Positions 44,884 through 55,798 of a stretch of 64,000 nucleotides of DNA are shown piece after piece. Source of the DNA: Burkholderiales bacterium. Its GTDB lineage: Bacteria; Pseudomonadota; Gammaproteobacteria; Burkholderiales; Burkholderiaceae_C. Numbering within the stretch: position 1 is the stretch's first letter; the number at the start of each line of letters is the position of its first letter. The notes below the pieces were generated by a model. It searched no databases and was not told the origin of the DNA. It worked only from the letters and a program-made list of their open reading frames with translations. The position numbers and the translations under genes are program-made. The stretch is from positions 1 through 64,000 of the forward strand of contig JAGWTR010000008.1 of NCBI GenBank assembly GCA_028868855.1, written 5' to 3'.

Positions 44884-47800
44884 TCATGAGCCGCTGGCCG
44901 CGCTGCTGCTCTCGGGCATCCACAATTCAATCACGCCCGGACGCCGGTTGAGCGTGTCGGGCAACTCGCGAATCCAGACTTGGCCGGGCTCATTGGAGGT
45001 CACCCAAGGCTGGCCAATGAGGCGTGACAAGGCCTGCGCACAAGCGCGGCTGTTCGGGTCGTGCAGAACGAAGGTGGGCTGGGGCCAGGGTGCGGGGCGG
45101 CGCTGCTGACGCAGCTCGGCACTGCGGGTCACGTTTTCAATGGGCGCCACCTGGACCAGGCCCGTGGTTTGTGTCTGCAAGGTTTGTCGAAGTGCATTGG
45201 CGGCCAGCCGAGAGGCCTCGTCATAAATCTGCAGGTACAGCGTGGTCTGCCCCTGCGCACGCTGACAGGCCTTGAAAGGATGGCTGGGTGGCATGACGGC
45301 AGGCGGCGCTGACGACCTGCCCTGCTTGACCGCGCCCCATCCTTGCCAGACTTGAGACAACTGCGCCAGCACCGCCTGTGCCGCATGGGCTTGCTCCGTG
45401 GGCGACGAACCAGGGTGCCAGTAGTTCAAAGCGGTGTTCTCGGTGACAGGTTTGAGGGCCAAGGCACAGAGGTCATTGCGAACACGTTGTTGGGATGCGG
45501 TGCAATTACCAGGCACGCTGGCAGCCTGGGTGCAGTGCTCGGCAATGCGCGTGGCCAGACGCTCCACCCCCGCACGCTCCAGAGGCCTCAGGATGGCACT
45601 GTGACGCAAGTCCAGCAGCAGGGTTTCGGCCTGCGTGACAACGTGCTCGGGCACCTGTGCGCAAGTCGCATCGAAATTATTCAACCCCTTGGACACCTCG
45701 ATGAACAACTGGTGCGCGTCCGCCCGTGCATCGTTCTCCTGGCGCTGCACCTGGTCGGCGATCTGCCACAGGGACAATAGCAAGGTGCCCGAGGCGCCCA
45801 AGCCCAAGGTGGTGCCAATCGCTGTGGCACGCGCAGTGCGGCGCCACAGCGGCTCATCAACGCCTGGTGCACTGCTGACCTTTTCCTCACGCAATCGGGC
45901 AGCGATCTTGATGCCATGGTGGGCAGGACTGCGCCAGCCAGGCAGTTGCGAAAGCCAGGTGTCGTTCAGCGCCTTGCCAAAGTCTTCTCCCAGCCGGTGA
46001 TAGCTCTCCCACTGGGCTTCGTCAAAGTCTTGATCGCTGGTCGGCTCATGCGGAAATGCCTCATGCTTTCGCGCGTATGCCAACACATCCACATCCAGCG
46101 CGTTGTGCAGATTGGGTTTGACGATCAGCAAGGTGCCCTCGGGCCGAATCGCCGTGGTCGGCCTGCCCTGCGCATTCAGGGGGCCGGGCCGTTCGTGATA
46201 ACGAATGCGCGCCAACAACACGCCTCGGCACGAATGGTTGTCCCCCATGTCTTCGGGCGACAGCACCGTCAGCTCGGTTCCGCACAGCGTGAACAAGCGC
46301 CGTGCTTCATCGTTGGAATAAAAATCGATTTCAGCGCCAAAGTCGATGCGCGCCTTGCGGACCAGGTTTTCCAGGTCGCCGAACTGATAGCCAACATCGC
46401 AACTGGCATCCGACAGGATGATGAAATCCAGCTCGCGCTTGAGCAGCGCATACACACCGGTGTTCTCAAAATGCCCACCGTCGGACAGATACCACCACGG
46501 CCGGTCTCGGCCAAAAAAAGTGGCCGACGCTTCACTGGCCAGCATCAAGGGTTTGGGCAGAAAGTGCCAACCCAGGCGACTCAGCCAGCGCAACTCGACC
46601 CGCTTGTAAGGCGCTTTGACCCAGTAGCCCAGGCGAACCCCCAGGAAGTACAGCAGCAAGGCCAGTCCGCGCGACGTGTAGGCCCCCGCGCCCGGTGAGG
46701 CCGCGGCCCCCGAGATCGCCACCCAGCGTCCCAGCGTGCCCATGTCATGCCACGGCTTCAAGGCAATGAACTGCGAGGGGCCCAGCTCCAGACCACGCCA
46801 CGAGGCGGTCACCGCGGTTCCCTTGCGGTCGGCGTTGTACAGCCCGCTCTCGTCATCCCGAGTCTGGTTCAAGGACGTGTTGACGAGGTGGATCGGGCCT
46901 CCTTCGGTTTCGGGGTGGTAGTTGCTGAGACCCGTGTCATCGCCCGCCACCACCGAGGTCACATCAGAATGACTGCCCATGTGATCGGCCAGGCGCCGCT
47001 TCACATTGCCCACCGCCAGGTAGGCGCGAGTCAGACGGGCCCGATAGAAGCTGTGCAGCGACGAGGTGTTGGGCATCTGCGCATTGCCCGCCGTCAGCAG
47101 CACCCACAGGAACCACACGCTGGCCACCATGGCCGCACGCATCCATGCGGGCGTGTTGATCAGCACCCTGAACGTGTCGGGCGCGAACACGAACCACTGC
47201 ATCAGCACCAACCACCCCATCACCAACGCGAGCAGGCCGAACAAGCCACCCAGGTCGACCAACCGGGGCCACCAATCCCGGGCATGCCCGCCCGCGTCAG
47301 AGGCCATTTGCTGCAGGGGTTGCGCCATGGTCCGCAAGCTCAAAGCCAGCAAGCCCCCCAAGCCCAGACCGCTCCACACGTAATCGTTGCCAGCCTGCAG
47401 CTCTTCCAGAACCCACCAACTCACCACGTCCAGAGCCCCCATCCCCAGGATCGCCAAGGCACCCAGCGTCACCACACGCAAGGCCGCCGTCAAATGGTTG
47501 CGCACGCGGGCCACCGACAAGGCATAGGGCTCAGGGCTCAACCAGACCACCCCCTGCACAGTGGCTTGCCCAATCAGCAGGGACATCAGGGCCAGCACAG
47601 CGGCACCCACCGAGTTCAGGCCGTCGCGCACGGGGTTCAGTGCTTGATGCGCCAGCAAGGCACGCACCAGCGCATAGGCCGCCAGCGCGCCGCCCAGCAG
47701 GAACAGCATTTCGGTCAGTGCAGGACCAACAGCGCGCCCCCCGGGATTCGGTGCGTCGCGGGCCGCCCAGTAGCCCGCGATCAGGCCGGGGGCGGTCGCC

Positions 47801-48471
47801 ATCCAAAAGGCCAAGGCCACCACCCACCAAGGCGTCTGCCAGCGCTGCCACCCGACCGAGTTGAGCACCTGCGTGGTGTGCTGCCACAAATGAGGCAGCA
47901 GCACCACCAGACCCAGCAACAGGCACGCCACCATGAACTCGGCGTGAATGGCCAGCAAGGCCCGCAAATAGGTGACGGCGGCAATGCCGTAGTCTCGTGA
48001 CCCTCCCGGCGACAAGTAACGCCCATTGCGACGCAGCCACTCCAGCACGGGCGATGCGCTGTCGGCCATCAAGGCCTGTGCGCGACGCATGCCATAGGTC
48101 GACACCAGACGGCCGAACATGCCGCCGGTATAGCCCCCGCCAGACACTGTTGACAAATAGTCCAGCCGACCCAGCAGCCCATGGTTGACCAGCGTGCGAT
48201 GGGCGTTCGCCACCGGGCCCGCAGCATCGTCTCGGTGGTTCTCGGCCATGCCCCGCATCAGCCCCAGCGCGAAGGTCGCGCTGCGCACGCCTCCACCCGA
48301 CAACGCCAGACCCACGCGAGGCAGACCACCTTCCGCAGCCTGATCATCATCCGCCACGCTGCCAGGCGCCTCGTCCAGCACTTTGCGGCGACGCGCCAGC
48401 ACCGCAGCCTGTTCGGCCTGCATCAAGGCCGACCATGCGTCACCCAGCTCACCTGCTTTGACTGATGCCAT
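44884..48471 (-). CDS. Large patatin-like phospholipase with internal membrane domain
   Basis: The 1195-residue protein opens with a patatin oxyanion motif LALSGGGVRSATF (residues 56-68), then Ser110 in YLSTVSGGGYTGG as the probable nucleophile. About eight hydrophobic helices follow between residues 174 and 463, then a soluble segment and the acid motif YLSDGGHFENTG, with Asp664 as the second dyad residue. A further membrane helix (TLGLGASGTLLLSLWQI) lies near residue 870, followed by a long C-terminal domain ending in PESSSAASGS. The dyad is thus split by a membrane insert. The ATG at 48471 (MASVKAGE) follows GGGAG; the ATG at 48492 is an alternative. Substrate and role are unknown. Confidence 0.85.
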   Translation of the reverse strand: MASVKAGELGDAWSALMQAEQAAVLARRRKVLDEAPGSVADDDQAAEGGLPRVGLALSGGGVRSATFALGLMRGMAENHRDDAAGPVANAHRTLVNHGLLGRLDYLSTVSGGGYTGGMFGRLVSTYGMRRAQALMADSASPVLEWLRRNGRYLSPGGSRDYGIAAVTYLRALLAIHAEFMVACLLLGLVVLLPHLWQHTTQVLNSVGWQRWQTPWWVVALAFWMATAPGLIAGYWAARDAPNPGGRAVGPALTEMLFLLGGALAAYALVRALLAHQALNPVRDGLNSVGAAVLALMSLLIGQATVQGVVWLSPEPYALSVARVRNHLTAALRVVTLGALAILGMGALDVVSWWVLEELQAGNDYVWSGLGLGGLLALSLRTMAQPLQQMASDAGGHARDWWPRLVDLGGLFGLLALVMGWLVLMQWFVFAPDTFRVLINTPAWMRAAMVASVWFLWVLLTAGNAQMPNTSSLHSFYRARLTRAYLAVGNVKRRLADHMGSHSDVTSVVAGDDTGLSNYHPETEGGPIHLVNTSLNQTRDDESGLYNADRKGTAVTASWRGLELGPSQFIALKPWHDMGTLGRWVAISGAAASPGAGAYTSRGLALLLYFLGVRLGYWVKAPYKRVELRWLSRLGWHFLPKPLMLASEASATFFGRDRPWWYLSDGGHFENTGVYALLKRELDFIILSDASCDVGYQFGDLENLVRKARIDFGAEIDFYSNDEARRLFTLCGTELTVLSPEDMGDNHSCRGVLLARIRYHERPGPLNAQGRPTTAIRPEGTLLIVKPNLHNALDVDVLAYARKHEAFPHEPTSDQDFDEAQWESYHRLGEDFGKALNDTWLSQLPGWRSPAHHGIKIAARLREEKVSSAPGVDEPLWRRTARATAIGTTLGLGASGTLLLSLWQIADQVQRQENDARADAHQLFIEVSKGLNNFDATCAQVPEHVVTQAETLLLDLRHSAILRPLERAGVERLATRIAEHCTQAASVPGNCTASQQRVRNDLCALALKPVTENTALNYWHPGSSPTEQAHAAQAVLAQLSQVWQGWGAVKQGRSSAPPAVMPPSHPFKACQRAQGQTTLYLQIYDEASRLAANALRQTLQTQTTGLVQVAPIENVTRSAELRQQRRPAPWPQPTFVLHDPNSRACAQALSRLIGQPWVTSNEPGQVWIRELPDTLNRRPGVIELWMPESSSAASGS

Positions 48472-48588
48472 GCGCACTCCCGTGCCGCTCATCCCTGCAG
48501 GGACGACTCCCTGGCAATACTGCTGCATTTTTAAGCACCTGCCAATGCCAGCATGGCCATAAATTAGGGGGGCCCCGATAATCGCGGC

Positions 48589-50028
48589 ATGAGCACCCCC
48601 ACCCCGCAAGACCTCGCCGCCCAGACCACGGCCGCCAAGACCGCCGATCACCCCTTCAGCCTGCTGCCCCTGGCGCCCGCCATGCTGGCCAATCTGCAAC
48701 AGCTGGGTTACCTGAACATGACGCCGATCCAGGCGGCCAGCCTGCCCTTCGCCCTGGCCGGCCAGGACCTGATCGCCCAGGCCAAGACCGGCAGCGGCAA
48801 GACCGCCGCCTTCGCCTTGGCCCTTTTGTCGCGCCTGGACGTGCGACGCTTTGCCGTGCAGACCCTCGTGCTGTGCCCCACGCGCGAGCTGGCTGACCAG
48901 GTCACGCAAGAGATCCGCCGCCTGGCGCGCGCCGAAGAAAACATCAAGATCCTGACCCTGTGCGGCGGCAGCACCATGCGCCCGCAAATGGCCAGCCTGG
49001 AGCACGGCGCGCACATCGTGGTCGGCACGCCCGGCCGCATCATGGACCACCTCGAACGCGGCAGCCTGAACCTGTCCGCCCTGAACACCCTGGTGCTCGA
49101 CGAGGCCGATCGCATGCTGGACATGGGCTTCTTCGACGACATCGTGACGGTGGCCAAACAGTGTCCCAAGGAACGTCAGACGCTGCTGTTCTCGGCCACC
49201 TACCCCGAAGGCATCGCCAAGCTCAGCCAGCAATTCCTGCGCAACCCAAAAGAAGTCAAGGTGCAGGGCACCCACGAAGCCAGCAAGATCCGTCAGCGCT
49301 GGTACGAAGTCGAGCGCGAGACCCGCCTGGACGCGGTCTCCAAGCTGTTGCTGCACTACCGCCCGGCCAGCACGATTGCCTTTTGCAACACCAAGCAGCA
49401 ATGCCGCGACCTGGTCGATGTGTTGAGCGCACAGGGCATCGAAGCCATTGCCCTGCATGGCGATCTGGAACAGCGCGACCGTGATCAGGTGCTAATCCAG
49501 TTCGCCAACCGCAGTTGCTCCGTGCTCGTGGCCACCGACGTCGCCGCGCGCGGCCTGGACATTGCCCAACTGGAAGCCGTGATCAACGTCGACGTGACGC
49601 CCGACCCCGAAGTACACATCCACCGCATCGGCCGCACGGGTCGCGGCGACGCCGAAGGCTGGGCCCTGAACCTGGCCAGCCTGGACGAGATGGGCCGCGT
49701 GGGCAACATTGAAGTGATGCAGGGACGCGAATCCGAATGGCACCCGCTCAACGAGCTGACCCCGGCCAGCAAGGAGCCCCTGCTGCCCCCCATGATCACC
49801 CTGCAGATCCTGGGCGGTCGCAAGGAAAAAATCCGCCCTGGCGACGTGCTGGGCGCCCTGACCGGGGACGCCGGGTTTGCCGGCAGCCAGATCGGCAAAA
49901 TCAATGTGACCGACTTTCACACCTACGTCGCGGTGGAGCGCAGCATTGCCCGGCAAGCCGTGAGCAAGCTCTCCAGCGGCAAAGTCAAGGGCAAGAAGGT
50001 GAAGGTGCGCTTCCTGAACGAACTGTGA
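48589..50028 (+). CDS. dbpA: ATP-dependent RNA helicase DbpA
   Basis: The 479-residue DEAD-box helicase acts in 50S ribosome assembly on 23S rRNA hairpin 92. Visible motifs are [10 protein letters not shown] (Q motif), [20 protein letters not shown] ([10 protein letters not shown]), SAT, and HRIGRTGRG. The C-terminal domain with [18 protein letters not shown] matches the DbpA RNA-binding domain that confers specificity for 23S rRNA. It is divergent from the patatin gene across about 120 bp. Confidence 0.96.
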   Translation: MSTPTPQDLAAQTTAAKTADHPFSLLPLAPAMLANLQQLGYLNMTPIQAASLPFALAGQDLIAQAKTGSGKTAAFALALLSRLDVRRFAVQTLVLCPTRELADQVTQEIRRLARAEENIKILTLCGGSTMRPQMASLEHGAHIVVGTPGRIMDHLERGSLNLSALNTLVLDEADRMLDMGFFDDIVTVAKQCPKERQTLLFSATYPEGIAKLSQQFLRNPKEVKVQGTHEASKIRQRWYEVERETRLDAVSKLLLHYRPASTIAFCNTKQQCRDLVDVLSAQGIEAIALHGDLEQRDRDQVLIQFANRSCSVLVATDVAARGLDIAQLEAVINVDVTPDPEVHIHRIGRTGRGDAEGWALNLASLDEMGRVGNIEVMQGRESEWHPLNELTPASKEPLLPPMITLQILGGRKEKIRPGDVLGALTGDAGFAGSQIGKINVTDFHTYVAVERSIARQAVSKLSSGKVKGKKVKVRFLNEL

Positions 50029-50131
50029 AGCCCCCCACAAAGGCAGATCAGCTACCCCTACTGTAAATAGGGCCATGGCTTTGGGTCAAAAGTGGACAAT
50101 AGAGGGTTGTCCTCCGATTGTCCCGCCCGCC

Positions 50132-52504
50132 ATGTCCGTCTCAGTTCCTGCCATCACCGTCCCACGCGCCGACAAGCCCCTGAACGGCTACCGGCCGTAT
50201 TGGGCCAAGCGCTTTGGCACGGCCAAATTCCTGCCCATGTCCAGGGAAGAGATGAGCGAACTCGGCTGGGACAGCTGCGACATCATCATCGTCACCGGCG
50301 ACGCCTATGTCGACCACCCCAGCTTCGGCATGGCCGTCATCGGCCGCACGCTCGAAGCACAGGGCTTTCGCGTGGGCATCATCGCGCAGCCGGACTGGCA
50401 AAGCGCCGACCCCTTCAAGGTGCTGGGCAAGCCCAACCTGTTCTGGGCCGTGGCCGCGGGCAACATGGACTCGATGATCAACGGCTACACGGCTGATCGC
50501 AAGATCCGCAGCGACGACGCCTACACCCCGGGCGGCGTGGCCGGCAAGCGCCCCGACCGGGCGTCGCTCGTCTATGCCCAACGTTGCAAGGAAGCCTTCC
50601 CCGACGTGCCCATCATCATGGGCGGCATCGAGGCCTCGCTGCGCCGCATCGCGCACTACGACTACTGGCAGGACAAGGTGCGGCGCTCGATCCTGGCGGA
50701 TGCCAAGGCTGACCTGCTGCTGTTTGGCAATGCCGAACGCGCCATTGTCGAAGTGGCGCACCGCCTGGCGGCCCGCGAGCCCATCGAGTCCATCACCGAT
50801 GTGCGCGGCACCTCGTTCATGCGCCGCACCAACGACCCCACCGCCGAAGGCTGGTTCGAACTGGACTCGTCCGAAGTGGACATGCCTGGTCGCGTCGACG
50901 AACACATCAACCCCTACCAGAGCACCTCCGAGCAAGCCCAAGCCCAGGGCAGCACCTGCGCCAAAGAAGACGCGCAAGCACAGGGCGCCACCAGCATGGG
51001 CAGCAACGTCAAGCCCATCACCTTCGTGCGCAGCAACGTGGACAAGCCCACTGGCAAGATCAACATGCCGCCACGTGAGCGCACGGTGATCCGCCTGCCC
51101 TCGTATGAACAGGTCAAAAGCGACCCCGTGCTTTACGCCCACGCCAACCGCGTGCTGCACCTGGAAACCAACCCCGGCAACGCGCGCGCCTTGGTTCAGG
51201 CCCATGCGCACCGCGACGTCTGGATCAACCCGCCGCCCATCCCGCTCACCACGGCCGAGATGGACTTCACCTTTGACCTGCCCTACGCGCGCGCGCCCCA
51301 CCCCGCCTATGCCGACGCCAACGGCAGCCACGATGGCGAGACCAAGATTCCCTCCTGGGAAATGATCCGACTGAGCGTGAACATCATGCGCGGCTGCTTT
51401 GGTGGCTGCACCTTCTGCTCCATCACCGAGCACGAAGGCCGCATCATCCAGAGCCGCTCCGAAGACTCGGTCATCAAGGAAATCGAAGCCATCCGCGACA
51501 GCGTCAAAGGCTTCACCGGCGTCATCTCCGACCTGGGCGGCCCCACCGCCAACATGTACCGCCTGGGTTGCAAATCACCCGAGATCGAAGCGGCCTGCCG
51601 CAAGCCCTCGTGCGTGTACCCCGACGTCTGCTCCAATCTGAACACCAACCACGACCCGCTGATCAAGATGTACCGCCGCGCGCGCACCTTGAAGGGCATC
51701 AAGAAGATCCTGATCAGCTCGGGCTTGCGCTACGACCTGGCGATCCGATCGCCCGAGTACGTCAAGGAACTGGTCACCCACCACGTGGGCGGCTACCTCA
51801 AGATCGCGCCCGAGCACACCGAGGAAGGCCCGCTCACCAAGATGATGAAACCGGGCATCGGCAACTACGACCGCTTCAAGCAGATGTTTGAAAAGTTCAC
51901 CGAAGAGGCCGGCAAGAAGCAGTACCTGATCCCCTACTTCATCGCCGCCCACCCCGGCACCAGTGATGAAGACATGATGAACCTGGCCCTCTGGCTCAAG
52001 CGCAACGGCTTCAAGGCTGACCAGGTGCAGACCTTCTACCCCTCGCCCATGGCCACGGCCACGGCGATGTACCACTCCGGGCGCAACCCACTGCGCAAGG
52101 TCACGCGCGACAGCGAAGCCGTCGACATCGTGCGTGGTGACAAACGCCGTCGCCTGCACAAGGCCTTCTTGCGCTACCACGATGCCAACAACTGGCCGCT
52201 GCTGCGCGAGGCGCTCAAGGCCATGGGCCGCGCCGACCTGATCGGCAACGGCAAGCACCACCTCATCCCGAGCTACCAGCCCGTGACGGACTGCAGCTAC
52301 CAGAGCGCGCGGCGCAAGAATTCGACCCCGGTCGGCGTCAAGACCTCACCGGTGACCAAAGGCCGCATCCTGACCCAGCACACGGGTTTGCCGCCGCGTG
52401 AGACCGGGGCCAGCATCACGCCGACCAAGGCGCTGCGCAGTGGTGGTCACGCGGGCAGCGGTGGCGGACTGGCCAAACCTTTTGCTCGCAAGAAGCCTCG
52501 TTAA
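50132..52504 (+). CDS. ygiQ: YgiQ family radical SAM protein
   Basis: The 790-residue radical SAM protein has Cys422, Cys426 and Cys429 ([10 protein letters not shown]) for the [4Fe-4S] cluster. The N-terminal part shows the cobalamin-binding-like fold of UPF0313 ([34 protein letters not shown]) and the C-terminal part has [19 protein letters not shown] and [18 protein letters not shown], both diagnostic. The reaction is unknown. The ATG at 50132 (MSVSVPAI) was chosen; an ATG at 50075 adds 19 residues. Its stop overlaps the convergent LLM stop at TTAA. Confidence 0.93.
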   Translation: MSVSVPAITVPRADKPLNGYRPYWAKRFGTAKFLPMSREEMSELGWDSCDIIIVTGDAYVDHPSFGMAVIGRTLEAQGFRVGIIAQPDWQSADPFKVLGKPNLFWAVAAGNMDSMINGYTADRKIRSDDAYTPGGVAGKRPDRASLVYAQRCKEAFPDVPIIMGGIEASLRRIAHYDYWQDKVRRSILADAKADLLLFGNAERAIVEVAHRLAAREPIESITDVRGTSFMRRTNDPTAEGWFELDSSEVDMPGRVDEHINPYQSTSEQAQAQGSTCAKEDAQAQGATSMGSNVKPITFVRSNVDKPTGKINMPPRERTVIRLPSYEQVKSDPVLYAHANRVLHLETNPGNARALVQAHAHRDVWINPPPIPLTTAEMDFTFDLPYARAPHPAYADANGSHDGETKIPSWEMIRLSVNIMRGCFGGCTFCSITEHEGRIIQSRSEDSVIKEIEAIRDSVKGFTGVISDLGGPTANMYRLGCKSPEIEAACRKPSCVYPDVCSNLNTNHDPLIKMYRRARTLKGIKKILISSGLRYDLAIRSPEYVKELVTHHVGGYLKIAPEHTEEGPLTKMMKPGIGNYDRFKQMFEKFTEEAGKKQYLIPYFIAAHPGTSDEDMMNLALWLKRNGFKADQVQTFYPSPMATATAMYHSGRNPLRKVTRDSEAVDIVRGDKRRRLHKAFLRYHDANNWPLLREALKAMGRADLIGNGKHHLIPSYQPVTDCSYQSARRKNSTPVGVKTSPVTKGRILTQHTGLPPRETGASITPTKALRSGGHAGSGGGLAKPFARKKPR

Positions 52505-53541
52505 TCCGGCGCGATGCCTGGGCGTGTGATGGCCGTCAGGCCAAACTCCCGCGCCAGCAAGGCATAGGATTGCCGACGCACCGCCGGGTTGTAGGCCCAG
52601 GTGTTGATCACCAATTCATCGAGTTCCAACCGGCCCGCCAGGTGACGCAACTGGGCGCCCACCTGCTCGGCCGTCCCCACAAAGGACTTGCGCCGAAACG
52701 CCTCCACCTCCACGTGTTCATCGGCCGTGAAGCCGCGTGCGGCTATCTCCTCAGGTGACTGCAAGGGCGCCATGACGCCCCGGTTGCGGTCGACACGCCA
52801 GCGGTCGCGGCTCAGGGCGTGGTATTGCGCCTCTTCGGCCGTGTCGGCCACCAGAGCCCAGACACACACGGTGGCCTGCGGGCGCGGATGGCGCTCATTG
52901 GGCTGGTAGAGCGTGGTGTACAGCGTCAGCGCCTGTTCCGCCCCTTCGCCGTCCATGAAAAAATAGGCGAACGCATACGGCAGGCCAAACTGCGCCGCCA
53001 GTTGGGCGCCATAGTCCGAACTGCCCAGCACCCACACTTCGGGCAGGCGGTCAAAACTGCTTTGCAGGTCAACCGGACCGCGCGGGTGCGCCACGATGCC
53101 CCGATGCGGCAAGCCCGTCAGCCAGGCCTGCAGATCGCGCACCTGCTCAGGAAAATTCTCAGCGGCCGCATAGGCATGCGGATTGAGCGCCTGCGCGGTG
53201 CGCACATCCCCCCCTGGCGCGCGGCCCACACCCAGGTCGATGCGGCCCGGCGCCAAGGCATCGAGCACGCGAAATTGCTCGGCCACCTTCAGGGCCGAAT
53301 AGTGCGGCAGCATCACGCCCGCGCTGCCAATGCGGATGCGCCGGGTGCGCGCGGCAATGGCGGCCAACAAAATCTCGGGGGCCGAGCCCACGATCGTGGG
53401 CAGACCATGGTGCTCGCTGAGCCAGAAGCGGTGATAGCCCAGGGCCTCGCAATGCTGCGCCAGGTCCAGCGTGTCCCGAATGGCTTCGTCTTCACCATGG
53501 CCGCTCAAGGCCAGCGATTGATCAAGCACGGACAGTTTCAT
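52501..53541 (-). CDS. LLM class flavin-dependent oxidoreductase
   Basis: The 346-residue protein belongs to the luciferase-like monooxygenase group (MsnO8/YhbW type). Motifs are [57 protein letters not shown] and [14 protein letters not shown]. It has no substrate-specific signature. The ATG at 53541 ([14 protein letters not shown]) was chosen over a longer frame. Its stop codon TAA is read from the same TTAA as the ygiQ stop. It is divergent from parA. Confidence 0.92.
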   Translation of the reverse strand: MKLSVLDQSLALSGHGEDEAIRDTLDLAQHCEALGYHRFWLSEHHGLPTIVGSAPEILLAAIAARTRRIRIGSAGVMLPHYSALKVAEQFRVLDALAPGRIDLGVGRAPGGDVRTAQALNPHAYAAAENFPEQVRDLQAWLTGLPHRGIVAHPRGPVDLQSSFDRLPEVWVLGSSDYGAQLAAQFGLPYAFAYFFMDGEGAEQALTLYTTLYQPNERHPRPQATVCVWALVADTAEEAQYHALSRDRWRVDRNRGVMAPLQSPEEIAARGFTADEHVEVEAFRRKSFVGTAEQVGAQLRHLAGRLELDELVINTWAYNPAVRRQSYALLAREFGLTAITRPGIAPD

Positions 53542-53590
53542 GCCCCAAAGCATAGGCCAAGCGACATCACAACGCCAGGTCGATGGTATT

Positions 53591-53621
53591 GTTGCAGTGC
53601 ACAATGCAGGTCAGGCATCAG
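53591..53621 (+). promoter_or_regulatory. TGCA-rich element upstream of parA (shared with phaZ)
   Basis: GTTGCAGTGCACAA followed by TGCAGGTCAGGCATCAG aligns without gaps with 13331-13361 upstream of phaZ, 24 of 31 identical. It ends 17 bases before the parA ATG and includes TGCACAATGCA. A common regulator is inferred, PhaR being the best candidate because of the phaZ side. Confidence 0.5.
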
Positions 53622-53637
53622 AGGAAAGGTCACCACC

Positions 53638-54408
53638 ATGCGGCACGTTGTTTTCAATCAAAAGGGGGGCGTTGGCAAGTCCACCATCACCTGCAATCTG
53701 GCCGCCATCAGCGCCTTTCAAGGCCTGCGCACGCTGGTCGTGGACCTGGACCCGCAAGGCAACTCAACCCATTACCTGCTGGGCGGCTCGGCCGATGAAT
53801 CGGACCCCACCGTGGCCGACTTCTTCGACCAGACGCTCAAGTTCAGCGCCCGCCCCAAGGCCTCTTCCGAGTTCATTGTGTCCACCCCTTGGGAAGGCCT
53901 GGACCTGATGCCCTCCAGCCCGCAACTCGAAGAGTTGCAAGGCAAGCTTGAGTCGCGTCACAAAATCTACAAACTGCGTGAAGCCCTGCTGGAACTGGCC
54001 GACGACTACGACCGCATCTACATCGACACGCCGCCCGCGCTGAATTTCTACACGCGCTCGGCCTTGATCGCCGCGCAGGGCTGCCTGATCCCGTTTGACT
54101 GCGACGATTTTTCGCGCCGCGCCCTGTATGCCCTGCTGGACAATGTGCAAGAGATCCAGGCCGACCACAACGCCGACCTGGCGGTGGAAGGCATCGTGGT
54201 CAACCAGTTCCAGCCGCGCGCCAACCTGCCGCAAAAGCTGGTGCAGGAGTTGATTGACGAAGGCCTGCCCGTGCTGCAACCCTACCTGAGCGCCTCGGTG
54301 CGCATCCGCGAATCACACCAGCAGGCCCGGCCCATGATCCACCTGGATCCGCGCCACAAGCTGACGCAAGACTTCGTGAGCCTGCACGACGCCTTGCGCA
54401 GTGAGTGA
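53638..54408 (+). CDS. Orphan ParA-family ATPase
   Basis: The 256-residue protein has the deviant Walker A KGGVGKST (residues 9-16) with both signature lysines, the DLDPQGNST motif and the VVDLDPQGN Walker region, then IDTPPALNFYTRSALIAA. This is the ParA/MinD-type positional ATPase. No parB or parS is adjacent: neighbours are an LLM oxidoreductase (divergent) and a methyltransferase. Such stand-alone ParAs position plasmids, chemoreceptor arrays, carboxysomes or storage granules. A phaZ-like TGCA element upstream suggests the last. The ATG at 53638 was chosen; GAGGAAAGG lies upstream. Confidence 0.9.
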   Translation: MRHVVFNQKGGVGKSTITCNLAAISAFQGLRTLVVDLDPQGNSTHYLLGGSADESDPTVADFFDQTLKFSARPKASSEFIVSTPWEGLDLMPSSPQLEELQGKLESRHKIYKLREALLELADDYDRIYIDTPPALNFYTRSALIAAQGCLIPFDCDDFSRRALYALLDNVQEIQADHNADLAVEGIVVNQFQPRANLPQKLVQELIDEGLPVLQPYLSASVRIRESHQQARPMIHLDPRHKLTQDFVSLHDALRSE

Positions 54409-54566
54409 CCCCACCCTCGGCCTAGGGGTCAGGCGCCCAGGAAGTCGCGCATGGGCGGCACGATGCCCCGCGTCTTACTTCCGTCAGCCTGTTCGGGTTT
54501 GAAGATTGGCCGTTTGCGCCTGACGCGTCAGCACGGCCGTCGGATCGATCATGATGGCACCCAATC

Positions 54567-55196
54567 ATGAAACTCACACCCCAAGACCTCACCCAAATCA
54601 CCGAGCGCACGCTGGACCAGTATCAGCACAGTGCACAAGACTTCTGGGAGGGCACGCGCCACCATGACGTGGCCCAGAACATCCAAGCCTTGCTGCAGGC
54701 CATCCAAGCCGAGCCGCCCTTCACCATCCTCGATTTTGGCTGCGGCCCCGGGCGTGACCTCAGGACTTTCGCCAAGGCCGGCCACACCGCCATCGGCCTG
54801 GACGGCACGGCCAGCTTTGCCACCATGGCGAGCGAGCACAGCGGCTGCACCGTCTGGCATCAGAACTTTTTGAAGTTGGCCCTGCCCGCCCAGTATTTCG
54901 ACGGGGTATTTGCCAACGCCTCGCTGTTCCATGTGCCCAGTCAGGAACTGCCACGTGTGCTCGGGCAATTGCACGACACCCTCAAACCGGGCGGCGTGCT
55001 GTTCAGCTCCAACCCGATGGGCAAGAACCAGGAAGGCTGGTCCGGCCAGCGCTATGGCGTATATCACGATCTGCCAGCCTGGCGCGAGTTCATGGCCGGC
55101 GCGGGCTTTGTCGAAGTGACACACTACTACCGTCCCGCCGGACTGCCACGCGATCAGCAACACTGGCTGGCCACCGTCTGGCGCCGTCCTGAGTAG
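54567..55196 (+). CDS. SAM-dependent methyltransferase
   Basis: The 209-residue class I methyltransferase shows the SAM-binding motif ILDFGCGPGRDLRTFAKAG (near residues 54-72), the acidic motif GLDGTASFA, and the C-terminal LHDTLKPGGVLFSSNPMG. The N-terminus begins MKLTPQDLTQITERTLDQYQ. The substrate is unknown. It is separated from parA by about 160 bp and from the metallopeptidase gene by 16 bp. The intergenic piece upstream contains no clear gene. Confidence 0.88.
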   Translation: MKLTPQDLTQITERTLDQYQHSAQDFWEGTRHHDVAQNIQALLQAIQAEPPFTILDFGCGPGRDLRTFAKAGHTAIGLDGTASFATMASEHSGCTVWHQNFLKLALPAQYFDGVFANASLFHVPSQELPRVLGQLHDTLKPGGVLFSSNPMGKNQEGWSGQRYGVYHDLPAWREFMAGAGFVEVTHYYRPAGLPRDQQHWLATVWRRPE

Positions 55197-55212
55197 ACTG
55201 ACTTGCCCGACC

Positions 55213-55716
55213 ATGACTCCCTTGAAATACCTGACCGGCTACCCCCTGGACCTGCAGGCCAAGGTGCACGCCCTCATCGAGCAGGACAGCTTGGGGATCA
55301 TGCTGCGCAGCAAATATCCCGACGCCCACGAAGTGCGCACCGACAAGGCGCTCTATGACTACACCATCGAGCTGAAAAGCCGCTACCTGCGCAATGCACA
55401 CCCACTCAGCAAGGTCAATTACGACAACAAGCTGCAGGTGATTGGCCACGCGCTGGGCACGCACACCTCGGTATCGCGGGTGCAAGGCGGCAAGCTCAAG
55501 GCCAAGCGCGAGATCCGGGTCGCCAGCCTGTTCAAGGAAGCCCCGGCGGACTTCCTGAGAATGATCGTGGTGCACGAACTGGCGCACATCAAGGAGCGTC
55601 AGCACGACAAGGCCTTCTATCAGCTGTGCGAGCACATGGAGCCCAACTACCATCAGCTCGAATTTGATCTGCGGCTCTATCTGACCCACATGGACTTGAA
55701 GACGCCGTCGACCTGA
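55213..55716 (+). CDS. YgjP-like zinc metallopeptidase (M48/DUF45 family)
   Basis: The 167-residue protein contains HELAH at residues 121-125 (VVHELAHIKERQHD) with a third ligand His131, the arrangement of YgjP/DUF45 metallopeptidases. It starts MTPLKYLTGYPLDLQAKVHAL. The family is widespread and substrates are unknown. It starts 16 bp after the methyltransferase gene and may be in the same transcript. Confidence 0.88.
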   Translation: MTPLKYLTGYPLDLQAKVHALIEQDSLGIMLRSKYPDAHEVRTDKALYDYTIELKSRYLRNAHPLSKVNYDNKLQVIGHALGTHTSVSRVQGGKLKAKREIRVASLFKEAPADFLRMIVVHELAHIKERQHDKAFYQLCEHMEPNYHQLEFDLRLYLTHMDLKTPST

Positions 55717-55798
55717 GCCGGCCTGTGCCCGAAATTGCGAGGACAATCTCCCTCCAGGTTTTCCCTCCGCCCCCCAGAACAACCTCCAGAATCAAGTC

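Noticed and set aside
48472-49458. Upstream extension of the patatin reading frame
   Set aside because: It runs antisense through dbpA; the patatin-like part starts at 48471 or 48492 with a ribosome site.
54429-54527. A short minus-strand frame reading like a protein C-terminus (…KTRGIVPPMRDFLGA)
   Set aside because: It has no start codon, is bounded by a TGA upstream and only 32 codons long; it could be a gene remnant, but the evidence is too thin.
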